Source: Pontibacter mucosus (lineage in GTDB: Bacteria > Bacteroidota > Bacteroidia > Cytophagales > Hymenobacteraceae). Taken from it: 64,000 nt of DNA. The position numbers and the translations under genes were made by a program. Below the pieces are notes generated by a model. It made no database searches. It saw only the letters and a list, made by a program, of their open reading frames with translations, and had not been told where the DNA came from. The stretch lies in contig NZ_QBKI01000013.1 of NCBI RefSeq assembly GCF_003054055.1, forward strand, positions 1-64,000, in the 5' to 3' direction. The first letter of the stretch is position 1; every line of letters starts with the position of its first letter. Positions 54,106 through 63,536 of this stretch are shown here, in pieces.

Positions 54106-56052
54106 CTATTCCTCCATATCCAGCACGGACAAGGCCCCCCGCTTCTTCAGTTCCCACTCCATCAGCAGATTATAGATGACCGGCAGCAGGATCAGGACAA
54201 AGAGCGTGGCGGACATCAACCCAAACACGAAAGGGATGGCAATGGGCTTCATGACATCGCTGCCCGTACCGGTGGAGGCTAGCACCGGTATCAGTCCGAG
54301 AATGTTCGCCAGCACGGTCATCAGCAGCGGCCGTACCCGTTGGGTGGCGCCAAACAGAACAGCTTCTTTAAGTATGGGGAAGCTGATGTTTTGCCGGCCA
54401 TTGCCTCTTTCTGCCACGAGTTTCCGGATGGTGTCGTTCAGGTAGGCGATCATCAGCACACCTGTCTCTACAGCCACGCCAAACAGGGCGATAAAGCCCA
54501 CCGCCACCGCCACAGAGAAGTTTACATTGTAGAAGTATAGCGAGTATACCCCGCCGACAAGCGCTACCGGCACGCTGATGAGCACCACCAGCACCCATTT
54601 AAAGGAGTGGAAGGTGATGTAAAGTATAAACGCAATGATCAGCAGCACGATGGGAATAATGATGCTGAGGCGCTGCTGTGCCCGCACCTGGTTCTCGTAT
54701 TGGCCGCTCCACTCCACAAAGTACCCCTGGGGCATTTTCTTAAAGGCTTCGTCTATCTTTTTCTTCGCCTCATGCACCACGCTGCCCATATCCCTGCCCC
54801 GCACGTTGAAGAGCACCGTTCCCCTGAGCATGGCATTCTCGGAGTTGATCATGGGCGGCCCCTCGGAAACCTTAACGTCGGCGACGGCGGAGAGCGGCAC
54901 TACCCCATAGGCCATCGTTTGCACCGGAATCCTTCTGATCTCGTCAAGGTCGTTGCGGTACTCCTGCGCCAGCCGCAGGTTTACGCTGAAACGCTCCCTC
55001 CCTTCCACGGTAGTGGTGAGCACCATGCCGCCCAGCGCACTTTCGATTACCATGTTCACGTCATCCACATTCAGCCCATAGCGGGCTATGTCAGGGCGCC
55101 GGATCTGTATGTCTAGGTACTTCCCGCCGGTAAGCTGCTCCACGTACAGGTCTTCCAGGCCTTCTATGCCTTTGATGGTGCTCTCCACCTGCCGGGAAAT
55201 GGCATAAATACTGTCCAGGTTGCTGCCATATATTTTGATGCCCACATCGGTGCGGATGCCGGTAGACAGCATGTTTACCCGGTTGATGATGGGCTGTGTC
55301 CACCCCACCACCACCCCGGGTATCTGGATCTTCTCGTTCATCTCCCGGATGAGCATGTCCTTGGTAAGGCCATCCCGCCACTGGTTCTTTGGCTTCAGCA
55401 CGATAATGGTCTCGATCATGCTGATGGGTGCGTTGTCGGTAGCCGTGTAGGCACGCCCGGCCTTGCCCAGCACGTTTTCCACCTCAGGAAAGCCTTTAAT
55501 AATCTTGTCTTGCAGTTGCATGATGCGCTTGGCTTCCGAATTGGAAACATCCGGCAACGTAACGGGCATCAGCAACAGGGAGCCTTCGTCCAGCGGGGGC
55601 ATGAACTCCGTGCCGAGGTTGATCACAAAGGGGACACTGCCCATCAACAGGACAACGCAGGCAGCCAGCACACTTTTGCGCCACTCCAGGCAAAAGCGGG
55701 CAACAGGCCTGTATAACCTGACAAAGAAATTGGAGACAGGGTTGCGGCTTTCCGGTATGAGCTTACACTTCATCAGGGTGCGCGTGAGCATGGGGGCTAC
55801 CGTGATGGCAAGCATGGCAGCACCAATGAGCGAGAATGTTTTGGTAAGCACCAGGGGCGTAAACAGCTTCCTTTCCTGGCCCGTCAGGAACAGAATGGGC
55901 GCAAAGGAGATAATCATGATCAGGACCGAAAAGAAGACGGACCGCCCCAGGGTACGGGAAGAGTTTTCGATAATGGACACGCGCTCCTCTTCCGGGATCT
56001 CGTTTGTGTGGCCGATACGCTCTTTCACTCGTTTTTCTTCGGATGCTGCCAT
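54106..56052 (-). CDS. cusA: CusA-type RND permease, C-terminal half, second module (split gene)
   Basis: 648 aa from the ATG at 56050-56052. It begins with a 40-residue charged cytosolic segment (ASEEKRVKERIGHTNEIPEEE), then TM5 (FFSVLIMIISFAPILFL), the second porter region (LGTEFMPPLDEGSLLLMP, GIKIYGSN, SEGPPMINSENA) and TM8-12. Only one base separates this ATG from the stop of the N-terminal half, so translation is likely coupled. The split is in the same TM4-TM5 loop as in the first module. Confidence 0.88.
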   Translation of the reverse strand: MAASEEKRVKERIGHTNEIPEEERVSIIENSSRTLGRSVFFSVLIMIISFAPILFLTGQERKLFTPLVLTKTFSLIGAAMLAITVAPMLTRTLMKCKLIPESRNPVSNFFVRLYRPVARFCLEWRKSVLAACVVLLMGSVPFVINLGTEFMPPLDEGSLLLMPVTLPDVSNSEAKRIMQLQDKIIKGFPEVENVLGKAGRAYTATDNAPISMIETIIVLKPKNQWRDGLTKDMLIREMNEKIQIPGVVVGWTQPIINRVNMLSTGIRTDVGIKIYGSNLDSIYAISRQVESTIKGIEGLEDLYVEQLTGGKYLDIQIRRPDIARYGLNVDDVNMVIESALGGMVLTTTVEGRERFSVNLRLAQEYRNDLDEIRRIPVQTMAYGVVPLSAVADVKVSEGPPMINSENAMLRGTVLFNVRGRDMGSVVHEAKKKIDEAFKKMPQGYFVEWSGQYENQVRAQQRLSIIIPIVLLIIAFILYITFHSFKWVLVVLISVPVALVGGVYSLYFYNVNFSVAVAVGFIALFGVAVETGVLMIAYLNDTIRKLVAERGNGRQNISFPILKEAVLFGATQRVRPLLMTVLANILGLIPVLASTGTGSDVMKPIAIPFVFGLMSATLFVLILLPVIYNLLMEWELKKRGALSVLDMEE

Positions 56053-56053
56053 A

Positions 56054-57334
56054 CTAACTGCCTGTTTCGGTGCCCAGAACCCGTTTGGTGAGAGACCGGT
56101 AGGCGTTCTCTGCCATGACAATCCCCGGATCCACCACATCCCCGATAGCCAGCGCAATGCCTCCCAGCGACATGATGTTGGAGGTAACCCCGAACAGCCT
56201 CATCAGGATAAAGCCGATAAGCACCGAGAGCAGGATACAAATAATAGCCACCATGCCGCTTCGAAAGCTGAACAGGAACAGGATCACGACAATGCACACG
56301 ATCAGGATCATTTGCCAAAGCGCTTCCGTCAGGGTATTGATGGAGGCCAGGATAAGGTCGCTGCGGTCGTAGGCTGTCTTGAACTTCACCCCTGCCGGCA
56401 GCCCTTTCTCCACTTCCTTCATCTTCAGCTTGGCCCGTTCAATCACATCCCGGGCGTTCTCTCCGAAGCGCATCACCACAATGCCCCCAACTACTTCGCC
56501 TTCCCCGTTCTCTTCCGTGATGCCCAAGCGCAGATCAGTGCTCATCTGCACATCAGCCACGTCGTTCAGGCGTACAGGGATAGACTTATAGGTGCCAATG
56601 GATATCTCCTGTATATCTTCCAGGCTGGAGATGTAACCCAGCCCCCTGACCAGGTAGCTGGTGGCGTTCATTTCAAATAGACTGCCCCCTACATCGCGGT
56701 TGTTGGCAGCAACCGCCCGGGTAACGTCCATCAAAGGCACGTCGTAATACACCAGCTTGTGCGGATCAATGGTTACCTGGTACTGTTTCTGAAAGCCTCC
56801 AAACGAAGCGACCTCGCTCACGCCCTCCACATTTTGCAACGCAAACTTCACGTACCAGTCCTGCAGGGCCCGCAACTCTCCCAGGTTATAACCGTCGCCC
56901 TCCAGCGTGTACCAGAACACATGCCCCAGGCCTGTCCCGTCCGGTCCCAGGGTCGGGGTGACTCCCTGCGGCAGGAAGCGCTGGGCATAGTTGAGGCGCT
57001 CCAGCACGCGGGTACGGGCCCAGTACACGTCCACCTCATCTAGAAATACCACAAAAATGAAACTCATGCCGAACATGGAAGCGGCACGAATGGACTTGAT
57101 CTTGGGGATTCCCTGCAGGTTGGAGACCAACGGGTAGGTGATCTGGTCTTCCATGATCTTAGGGTTCCGCCCCATGTACTCCGTGTAGATAATCACCTGG
57201 TTCTCGGAAAGGTCGGGCAAGGCGTCTACCGGGGTCTCTTTGATGGAATAAAACCCGCCCACCGCCACTAGTATTATGCCGAGCCATACAAAGAAGCGGT
57301 TGCGAATAGACCAGGAAACAAGATTCTCTATCAT
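56054..57334 (-). CDS. cusA: CusA-type RND permease, N-terminal half, second module (split gene)
   Basis: 426 aa from the ATG at 57332-57334 (MIENLVSWSIRNRFFVW); an upstream in-frame start would add a 16-residue tail with no support. TM1, the first porter region (MEDQVTYPLVSNLQG, YWARTRVLERLNYAQ) and TM2-TM4 (GIALAIGDVVDPGIVMAENAYRSL). In TM4 the usual V-D-D reads V-D-P, so the second acid of the pair seen in the first module (VDDAIVM) is missing. The frame ends GTETGS, with the C-terminal half starting one base later. Confidence 0.85.
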   Translation of the reverse strand: MIENLVSWSIRNRFFVWLGIILVAVGGFYSIKETPVDALPDLSENQVIIYTEYMGRNPKIMEDQITYPLVSNLQGIPKIKSIRAASMFGMSFIFVVFLDEVDVYWARTRVLERLNYAQRFLPQGVTPTLGPDGTGLGHVFWYTLEGDGYNLGELRALQDWYVKFALQNVEGVSEVASFGGFQKQYQVTIDPHKLVYYDVPLMDVTRAVAANNRDVGGSLFEMNATSYLVRGLGYISSLEDIQEISIGTYKSIPVRLNDVADVQMSTDLRLGITEENGEGEVVGGIVVMRFGENARDVIERAKLKMKEVEKGLPAGVKFKTAYDRSDLILASINTLTEALWQMILIVCIVVILFLFSFRSGMVAIICILLSVLIGFILMRLFGVTSNIMSLGGIALAIGDVVDPGIVMAENAYRSLTKRVLGTETGS

Positions 57335-57707
57335 AAATTCATGTTGATATACTGTTCTGATAGATGGTTCACAAAGTACCATTACTCACGCCAACCTGTA
57401 AGCAGATGGTAGCATATATAAATCCCTATTGTAAAACTATGTTAGTCATATCTCCAAATAAATGACATACAGCATCAAATGCTATGACCTTTATCATCTT
57501 CTTCACGGAAAACAGGCCTTAAGCGGCTCATACTTGCCGGAAGACCATTTAAAATCATGGACTCCCTATGAGTTTTTAAAGCAGTCAATCTAATCAGTCG
57601 GGCATCAACAAATTTCTCATTGTGGATCCACGACTTTAGTAATACTTACGGGTTTCAGTGATTTAAATCCAGTTTTTTACCAGAAAGGTATAAATACAGC
57701 CTGTGTC
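57335..57707. other. Intergenic stretch, no gene seen
   Basis: 373 bp between the second Cus module (reading away to the left) and the phosphorylase-like gene's 3' end. AT-rich; it should hold the promoter for the Cus module. I find no copA-type repeat pair and no convincing -7 box. Confidence 0.4.
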
Positions 57708-59384
57708 TTAAGTATTGTACAACTTTTCGTAGTATTCCTGGGCCATCCGATCAGAGTCAAAATAAGGCAGAATGTCCTGCATGCTATTTTTCATGATCGA
57801 TAACCACTTCTCTGGTTGGTTGTAGTATAATGGCAGAATATCGTGTTCAAGTGTATCCATTATATTGCTTGCGTCTATCTTGTTTTGCTCATGCCATGGC
57901 AGCGTTGGGTCTACGGGAGGCACCATGAACCCATTTATGCCATGCCGCACGAACTCAGGCACCCAACCATCGGCAGTTGATAGCAAAACTGCCCCGTTCA
58001 TGGCAGCTGACATGCCACTTGTGCCCGACGCCTCATGCGTTACCAGAGGATTGCTCAACCACAGGTCTGCCCCCTGTTTCAGGAGCTTTGAAAGTTTGAG
58101 TTCATACCCCACCAGTACAGAGCAATGGTGATACTTTTTACTATGATGTACCAACCGGTCGAACACAGAAACGGCAGCATAATCCGTTGGGTAGGGCTTC
58201 CCTGCCCATATTACCTGAACAGGTTGCTCGGGGTCAGTTATCATTCTTTCATAACGGGCCACATCTTCCATTATCAGGTCTGCCCGTTTATAGGCTGCAA
58301 AGCGCCGTGCCCACACGATTGTGAAGACGTTTTCATCCAGCAAATCACCTGTTTGATCGGCTACTACCTCAAGAAGTTGTTTTTTAAGCTGCCGCTTCCT
58401 TAGAAACAGCTTTTCGTGGTCCCCTTGCTGCAGGCAGTCATACAGATCCTGGTCTGCCCAATAAGCGTAGCTTTGTGCGTTTGTGATATAAGTGACAGGG
58501 CAAATGTCCGGGTGACCGCCCCAAAGCGTTTGAACTACCTCTCCGTGCATTCTGGAAACAGCATTTGCTTTTCGGGCTAAGCGTAAGGCAGCCAATGTAT
58601 GATCAAATGTGTCCCCGTTTATGCCTGTGATGTGTCTTACCTCCTCTAAAGGCAGGTAGGTAAAGTAGCCCATTTTATCCAGCAACCGTATGTCCGTTTT
58701 CTCATTCCCGGCTGCTTCGGGTGTATGCGTAGTAAACACTAACCGTTTCTTTACCTCGTCTAAATTCCTGTATTTATGAAACAAAGAGAAAGCCAGCGGC
58801 AGTGCGTGCGCCTCGTTTAGGTGGTACACATCCGGGGCAAGATCTAAGATCTCCAGCAATTTATGCCCTCCTGCCCCAAGTAAGATACTTGCAGCGATTC
58901 TGGCTTCCTGATTCGAGTTATAAAGCTTATGCGTAATAGTCTGAGCCAGGTAATCATTTTCGGCCAAGTTAGTAGTCAGGAAGAAGACAGGAGCAGTATT
59001 AAAAACGTGTGGTGGAAGGTATAGAACACCTACTTGAACAGGGGTATGGTTGATGTTAATCTCAAATTGAATGTCTGTTTCCTGCAGAAAGGAATATATC
59101 TTTTCCAGAAACAAAACGTCCATGGTCTGGTCTGACTTATGTACCTGATCATAGTAGCCGTATTTCCAATAAATGCCTATCCCCACCATGTTCTGCTTCA
59201 AATGGTGGGCACTCCGCATATGTGAGCCAGCCAGAAAACCCAACCCTCCACTATACATCTTGAGGAATTGCTCAATAGCGTATTCCATCGAGAAGTAAGC
59301 CACACGCTTCTGGTAAGCGGCAGGATATGTGTAAGGATGTAGCTCCTTTTTAAAATCAGTCATAGCTATTTTATAATGGGACAT
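57708..59384 (-). CDS. Alpha-glucan phosphorylase-like protein lacking the PLP lysine
   Basis: 558 aa, GT35/alpha-glucan phosphorylase family of the short type, with FSMEYAIEQFLKMYSGGLGFLAG at the N-terminus, VYHLNEAHA, FTTHTPEAAGN and VWARRFAAYKRADL. The PLP region reads EASGTSGMSAAMNG: Ser459 stands where phosphorylases have the lysine that forms the Schiff base (GMK). Without it a normal PLP-dependent phosphorolysis is doubtful. It may be a related glucan transferase or inactive partner. The start at 59384 and a second ATG at 59363 are both possible. Nearest partners: glgX and the type II GAPDH. Confidence 0.85.
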   Translation of the reverse strand: MSHYKIAMTDFKKELHPYTYPAAYQKRVAYFSMEYAIEQFLKMYSGGLGFLAGSHMRSAHHLKQNMVGIGIYWKYGYYDQVHKSDQTMDVLFLEKIYSFLQETDIQFEININHTPVQVGVLYLPPHVFNTAPVFFLTTNLAENDYLAQTITHKLYNSNQEARIAASILLGAGGHKLLEILDLAPDVYHLNEAHALPLAFSLFHKYRNLDEVKKRLVFTTHTPEAAGNEKTDIRLLDKMGYFTYLPLEEVRHITGINGDTFDHTLAALRLARKANAVSRMHGEVVQTLWGGHPDICPVTYITNAQSYAYWADQDLYDCLQQGDHEKLFLRKRQLKKQLLEVVADQTGDLLDENVFTIVWARRFAAYKRADLIMEDVARYERMITDPEQPVQVIWAGKPYPTDYAAVSVFDRLVHHSKKYHHCSVLVGYELKLSKLLKQGADLWLSNPLVTHEASGTSGMSAAMNGAVLLSTADGWVPEFVRHGINGFMVPPVDPTLPWHEQNKIDASNIMDTLEHDILPLYYNQPEKWLSIMKNSMQDILPYFDSDRMAQEYYEKLYNT

Positions 59385-59606
59385 CAGCCTGAAGAAGTTG
59401 GCTTCTCTGGCAATTCTTATTCAATACCAAACGGTATACTGCGGAGTAGCCTGCTTTAAAAAGGCCTTGTGCCTAATCAGGGTATTCCTCGGTTAAGTGA
59501 TTTCATAATGAAAATATTTTGAAAAGCGCTGCGCTGATGGCAAAGGTTATATGGAGCCGCTCCCCACTAGCCGCGCCCGTATGGGTATAGCATGTAAATA
59601 AATGGC

Positions 59607-59954
59607 TCAGCTTTTACCGATACTTATGGACTCTTTTATCTCCTTCAGGAGAAAGAAACTGATCACGGATCGGATCACTACAATGAGCCCCAAAACATAG
59701 AGCTCATTCAAACTTGGGTCATGGATCGTGTGGATAATGTCGGCCGCCAGCATGAAATCAAGCCCAAGCAACAGGTAAGCTGACAGGCGGGAACGGTTAC
59801 GCTCCTGCCTCACCATAACAGCGGTAGCGTCATGAAAGAAGCGCATCTCCGTTTTTATAAAACGGAAAAGGGTCAAAAGTGTGCCATATATAATGACGCC
59901 ACTTCCTGCCACACTAATCGCAATCGCTATTGAGTTAAACGTATCCAGTCTCAT
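59607..59954 (-). CDS. DUF1622 family membrane protein
   Basis: 115 aa with three TM helices (about 10-31, 59-76, 86-104). The motif LLGLDFMLAADIIHTI followed by IVVIRSVISFFLLKEI is typical of DUF1622, a family of short membrane proteins of unknown function. It is placed 46 bp after the type II GAPDH gene's stop, probably in one transcript. Confidence 0.82.
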   Translation of the reverse strand: MRLDTFNSIAIAISVAGSGVIIYGTLLTLFRFIKTEMRFFHDATAVMVRQERNRSRLSAYLLLGLDFMLAADIIHTIHDPSLNELYVLGLIVVIRSVISFFLLKEIKESISIGKS

Positions 59955-60000
59955 TCGCCTTTTCCTAAGGTAGCTTTGATCACTAACAGCTCCTCTGTGT

Positions 60001-61038
60001 TCAAATTAAAGCCCCCTGCCGTACCCCCAGGACAGCGTTGGTCTTTTGTATGGAGGCCTGTGCATTTTCCTCCAGCCTTGTCAGCGCCCGGATCGCATCT
60101 ATCGTTTCAGGGATCACGATGGCCTGGTTGTCGACCAGATAGGCGTAGAACAGCTCATTCCCCACTACTTTCAGCATGTCCTGCCACAGCGCCACCTCAT
60201 ACATGTCGCCGTAAGGACGGTCCAGTCCCAGCATCAGTTCTTTTACCGTGTTGTTGGCCGAAAGGCCGTTGGCATAGTTGATCATGGCAATGCGGGTGGA
60301 GTTACTGAAAGCCTGCAGCACTTCTTCTTTGCTGGCCTCTTTGGTGAGTTGCACGTTCCAGTAGTGCAAGTGGCTGAGTGTCTCCGGCACTTTCACCGCG
60401 GCGGTGATCACGTCTAAGTCCGGGTCCACGCTCTGCGCGTCCGGCCCCTGGTGGCTGGGTATCTCCGGCTCCGGCACCAGTGTATTCATGATGCCATTCA
60501 GGTGGCTCTCCCAGGGATCTGTTGCCCTGCGCAGCAAGGTGCCCCGCGCCTTCTGCAGCAGGCCTGCCTTTTTCAGGGCTGTCAAGGTTCTGATAATGGA
60601 AGTAGTGTTGCACGACACCACCCGGGTGGACTCGCGCCCCAGGGCGGTGTCGTAGTTATTTTCGGCGCTAAAGGAATGGCCTGTTGTCTCGTGTTTCTCG
60701 CCCCCCTGCACGATAAACTTCAGCCCTGCCGCTTTATACTTATCTATGTTCTGGGCCGCTACCTTTTTTGGGGTGCAGTCCACCACCACATCACAGGCCT
60801 TCAGAATGCCTGCCAACGTGCCGCGCACCTCAATACCAGCCTGCTCCATTTTTTCCTGAGCCGGGCTGTCGAAGGCGTAAACCGGGTAGCCTCTTTGCAA
60901 GGCCACTTTAATACGCCAGTCAGAAACCACGTCACAGACGCCAGCCAGCTCCATGTCGTCCTGCAGACGAACGGCATCGGCCACCCGTTTGCCGATAACA
61001 CCATACCCGTTCACTGCTACTCTTACTTTTTCTTTCAT
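60001..61038 (-). CDS. Archaeal-type (type II) glyceraldehyde-3-phosphate dehydrogenase
   Basis: 345 aa. N-terminal NAD(P)-binding GYGVIGKRVADAV; catalytic Cys143 in SCNTTSIIRT; no S-loop of bacterial type I GAPDH. Length and the SCNTT motif match archaeal phosphorylating GAPDH (usually NADP-tolerant). Reaction: glyceraldehyde-3-P + Pi + NAD(P)+ to 1,3-bisphosphoglycerate. A bacterial copy in a stress/metal island is uncommon; it probably serves glycolysis from glycogen when the main enzyme, with a copper- and oxidant-sensitive thiol, is limited. That role is inference. Confidence 0.92.
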   Translation of the reverse strand: MKEKVRVAVNGYGVIGKRVADAVRLQDDMELAGVCDVVSDWRIKVALQRGYPVYAFDSPAQEKMEQAGIEVRGTLAGILKACDVVVDCTPKKVAAQNIDKYKAAGLKFIVQGGEKHETTGHSFSAENNYDTALGRESTRVVSCNTTSIIRTLTALKKAGLLQKARGTLLRRATDPWESHLNGIMNTLVPEPEIPSHQGPDAQSVDPDLDVITAAVKVPETLSHLHYWNVQLTKEASKEEVLQAFSNSTRIAMINYANGLSANNTVKELMLGLDRPYGDMYEVALWQDMLKVVGNELFYAYLVDNQAIVIPETIDAIRALTRLEENAQASIQKTNAVLGVRQGALI

Positions 61039-61101
61039 TGCTCAAAAAGATTAAAGAAATATGTTTGTTTTCACTTTGCTTTACAGGGGCATGCCGAACG
61101 C

Positions 61102-61377
61102 TCATGAACTCCTGAGGCTAACATTATATATAGCCGCAATGCAGGCACCTAAGAGCCAGGAAATAATAAAAATTTCCACAATCCCTATAACGGCTTCCCA
61201 GAAGGGGACATCCATCCTGATTACAGATGAAACATCTAGCCCATGAAGCAAGCTATTAAAGAAACTAACCGTCCCCTTATACCCCACCGTGGCCATTAAC
61301 AGGATACACCCCACGTAACTAATTGCACCCGTTATTCCACAAGCCAAGCCAAACTTTTTAATGTTGATGCTGTTCAT
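61102..61377 (-). CDS. DUF5676-like membrane protein
   Basis: 91 aa from the ATG at 61375-61377 (MNSINIKKFGLACGITG). Two TM helices. The opening NIKKFGLACGITGAI and the end IISWLLGACIAAIYN fit DUF5676, small membrane proteins seen in metal-resistance islands. It overlaps the preceding gene by 20 bp in another frame, so translation is coupled. Function unknown. Confidence 0.7.
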   Translation of the reverse strand: MNSINIKKFGLACGITGAISYVGCILLMATVGYKGTVSFFNSLLHGLDVSSVIRMDVPFWEAVIGIVEIFIISWLLGACIAAIYNVSLRSS

Positions 61378-61594
61378 GATTTCTATTTGGTTTGGTAATT
61401 TTTGTGCTGTGGCCATTACTGTCCTGCTGATGGTTATGCCCTCCGTGCATCGGCATCAGCAAATGACAGGCGAACATGACCAGAATAAAAACGAAAAGGG
61501 AAATGTTGCCGCCCAACCCCAGAGCTGGTGCCAGAAAGATCAGCAGCAAAGGCAAAAGACAGCCTATTGCCATCCATATCCAGTGGTTTTTCAT
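61358..61594 (-). CDS. Small two-TM protein with His-rich tail (DUF2933-like)
   Basis: 78 aa. Two hydrophobic segments (about 5-24 and 29-46) and a polar tail ending in HNHQQDSNGHS...HEQHQH. The MPMHGGHNH stretch after TM2 is like DUF2933 proteins of Cu/Ag islands. His residues could bind Cu or Zn at the membrane face. It pairs with the overlapping DUF5676-like gene. Confidence 0.65.
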   Translation of the reverse strand: MKNHWIWMAIGCLLPLLLIFLAPALGLGGNISLFVFILVMFACHLLMPMHGGHNHQQDSNGHSTKITKPNRNHEQHQH

Positions 61595-61687
61595 AAGTAT
61601 TCTGCTATAGGTTTATAGGTTGTGACTACTGTTTCTTAAGTGGGTATGCCGTACATGCTCCATCAATCCTTTATCACGTACTGCCTT

Positions 61688-62164
61688 CTAACCCTGTGTC
61701 TGCAGTGGTCTCCTTTCTGCCCTGACATCTGACTCCTTGGCTCTCTCCATCCTTATCAGAACTGCGTACCTTCCAATAGTTTGCCCAAAGACACGCGTAT
61801 GTATCTTACTAAACTTGTTATAATTTACCACTAAGCTTTTCAATAAGAAGGCTGGAATCTTAACATCGCTACCCTCACCAGGGAACTCTTGTCTGACGTG
61901 TTGGGCAAGTGCCAACTGTATCCTTTCTGTTATAAGTGTATGAGGGTCCTTTATGACTTAAAACTGTTGCTTCCAGTATTTTTCTACTGCTTCCTTAGCT
62001 TCTCCACTAGACTGTAAACAAGTAACGGATTTACCTAGCTGGACTTCCTCTACCTGGTCCCAAGTCCCTTAAACACTTGCTTGATTACTTTCTGACACAG
62101 GCTGCAAATTATGTTCCTTATACAACTTATTCAGTGTGTAGCGTTTTTTGTCGGTCGCACTCAT
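61688..62164 (-). pseudogene. Decayed ORF, possibly a regulator fragment, two in-frame TAA
   Basis: One frame runs from ATG 62162-62164 to TAG 61688-61690 and is broken only by TAA near 62068-62070 and 61957-61959. The last part (61688-61956) contains KFSKIHTRVFGQTIGRY then VLIRMERAKE, which resembles the helix spacing of AraC-type DNA-binding domains, including the intact regulator at 20586 (RYIVLQKVERVKELL). The rest of the gap (61595-62505) has no gene I can support. Confidence 0.45.
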
Positions 62165-62505
62165 TGAAAAGTAGTTATGTATAAATTATACGAGTTCAGC
62201 ACTTGAAGAAGTACACCCGTTCTCACAGTGTCGTTCTTACAATAATGAAGAAGCCAAGTCTTTACTCTATAACCATGTAATGCTAGGCTATTTGTACAAA
62301 TTTTTATACATAAAATATACTTGTTGGTTTTATATATTTGCCTCACAATTTTATATATTTAAGGTAATAGCGTGTTGCTTAGAGCCAGTAGGTAAAAGGG
62401 TGGCTATGGGTTACAAACGTATCAGCCCAAGAGCCTCTTCCCTCCATCAATCAGATCACTATGGTTATAAGCTACTTTAAACATCACTCTGGGAAGCAAG
62501 CTTTT

Positions 62506-63243
62506 TTAAATCTCTGTTAATCCTGTCTTCACGCGGTCTATTAAGACTTGGGCATTTTTCCCGTACCTACGAATGACGATGCCACCGACCACCTCGCCTT
62601 TTCCGTTCAGGTCTGCGATGCCCAGCCGTAAGTCTCCTATTACCTGCACCGACGCCACATCGTTTATCGTGATCGGGACAGATTTATAGGTGCCCACGGC
62701 AATGTCTTTGATGTCGTTTATATCGGTGATATACCCAAGCCCCCGCACCAGGTAGCCGCTGGCATTGATCTCATATATGCTGCCCCCTACAGCGCGGTTG
62801 TTGCTAGCAATGGCATTCGTTACCTCCATCAGCGGAATACCATAATAAACCAGTTTATGTAGGTCGATATTGATCTGGTAACGTTTCTGAAAGCCACAGA
62901 AAGAAGCTACTTCGCTTACACCTTCGGTATTTTGCAGGGTAAATTTGATGTACCAGTCTTGCAGGGCACGGAGCTCTCCCAAGTTATAACCCGGGGCTTC
63001 CAACGTGTACAAATATACATGACCAAGGCCGGTGCCATTAGGCCCGAGCCTTGGTGAAATGCCGGGAGGCAGAAAGCGTTAAGCATAGTTAAGCCGCTCC
63101 AGCACCCGGGTATGTGCCCAATAAATATCCTCCTCATCCTGAAAAAACACAAAAATGAAGCTCATGCCGAACATGGAGGCAGCCCGTACGGATTTGATGC
63201 GCGATATACCTTGCAGGTTGGACACAAGCGGATAAGTTACCTG
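62506..63243 (-). pseudogene. cusA: Third cusA, internal fragment only
   Basis: Homology starts at QVTYPLVSNLQGISRIKS (63243) and ends near RVKTGLTEI (62506), covering roughly residues 70-320 of the N-terminal half. A TAA at 63079-63081 stands where the other copies have Gln (NYAQ). Beyond the fragment there is no start, TM1 or C-terminal half. It resembles the second module's copy (LEAPGYNLGELRALQDWY) more than the first. It shows that a further Cus system was here and is being lost. Confidence 0.85.
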
Positions 63244-63536
63244 GGCTTGGGAATAAATTGTGTGGTTGTCCTGTAGCTTTCCAGTATCTTTTACGTTTGC
63301 TTTCTGCTACGAGAGCGGTCATTTGTAACGTAGCTTCATCCTGTGGACAAACGTTCCCGCCTTATTTGCACAGGCCTCCTTAGTTGAGGTAATTTTTGTG
63401 GAAGCACAGCTATTTACATGCCACGCCACTGTGCTAGTTACCACAAAAAGACAAAACCTTACTTAACTTTATAAGAGAATAAGTAGAGCCATTGATTTTA
63501 AATTATGATGTCCGTAATCACCTTTTGTTGATTCAG

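Noticed and set aside
55463..56680. 405-codon plus-strand frame opposite the second cusA
   Set aside because: It spans the junction of the two cusA halves but has no domain; a shadow of GC-rich coding sequence.
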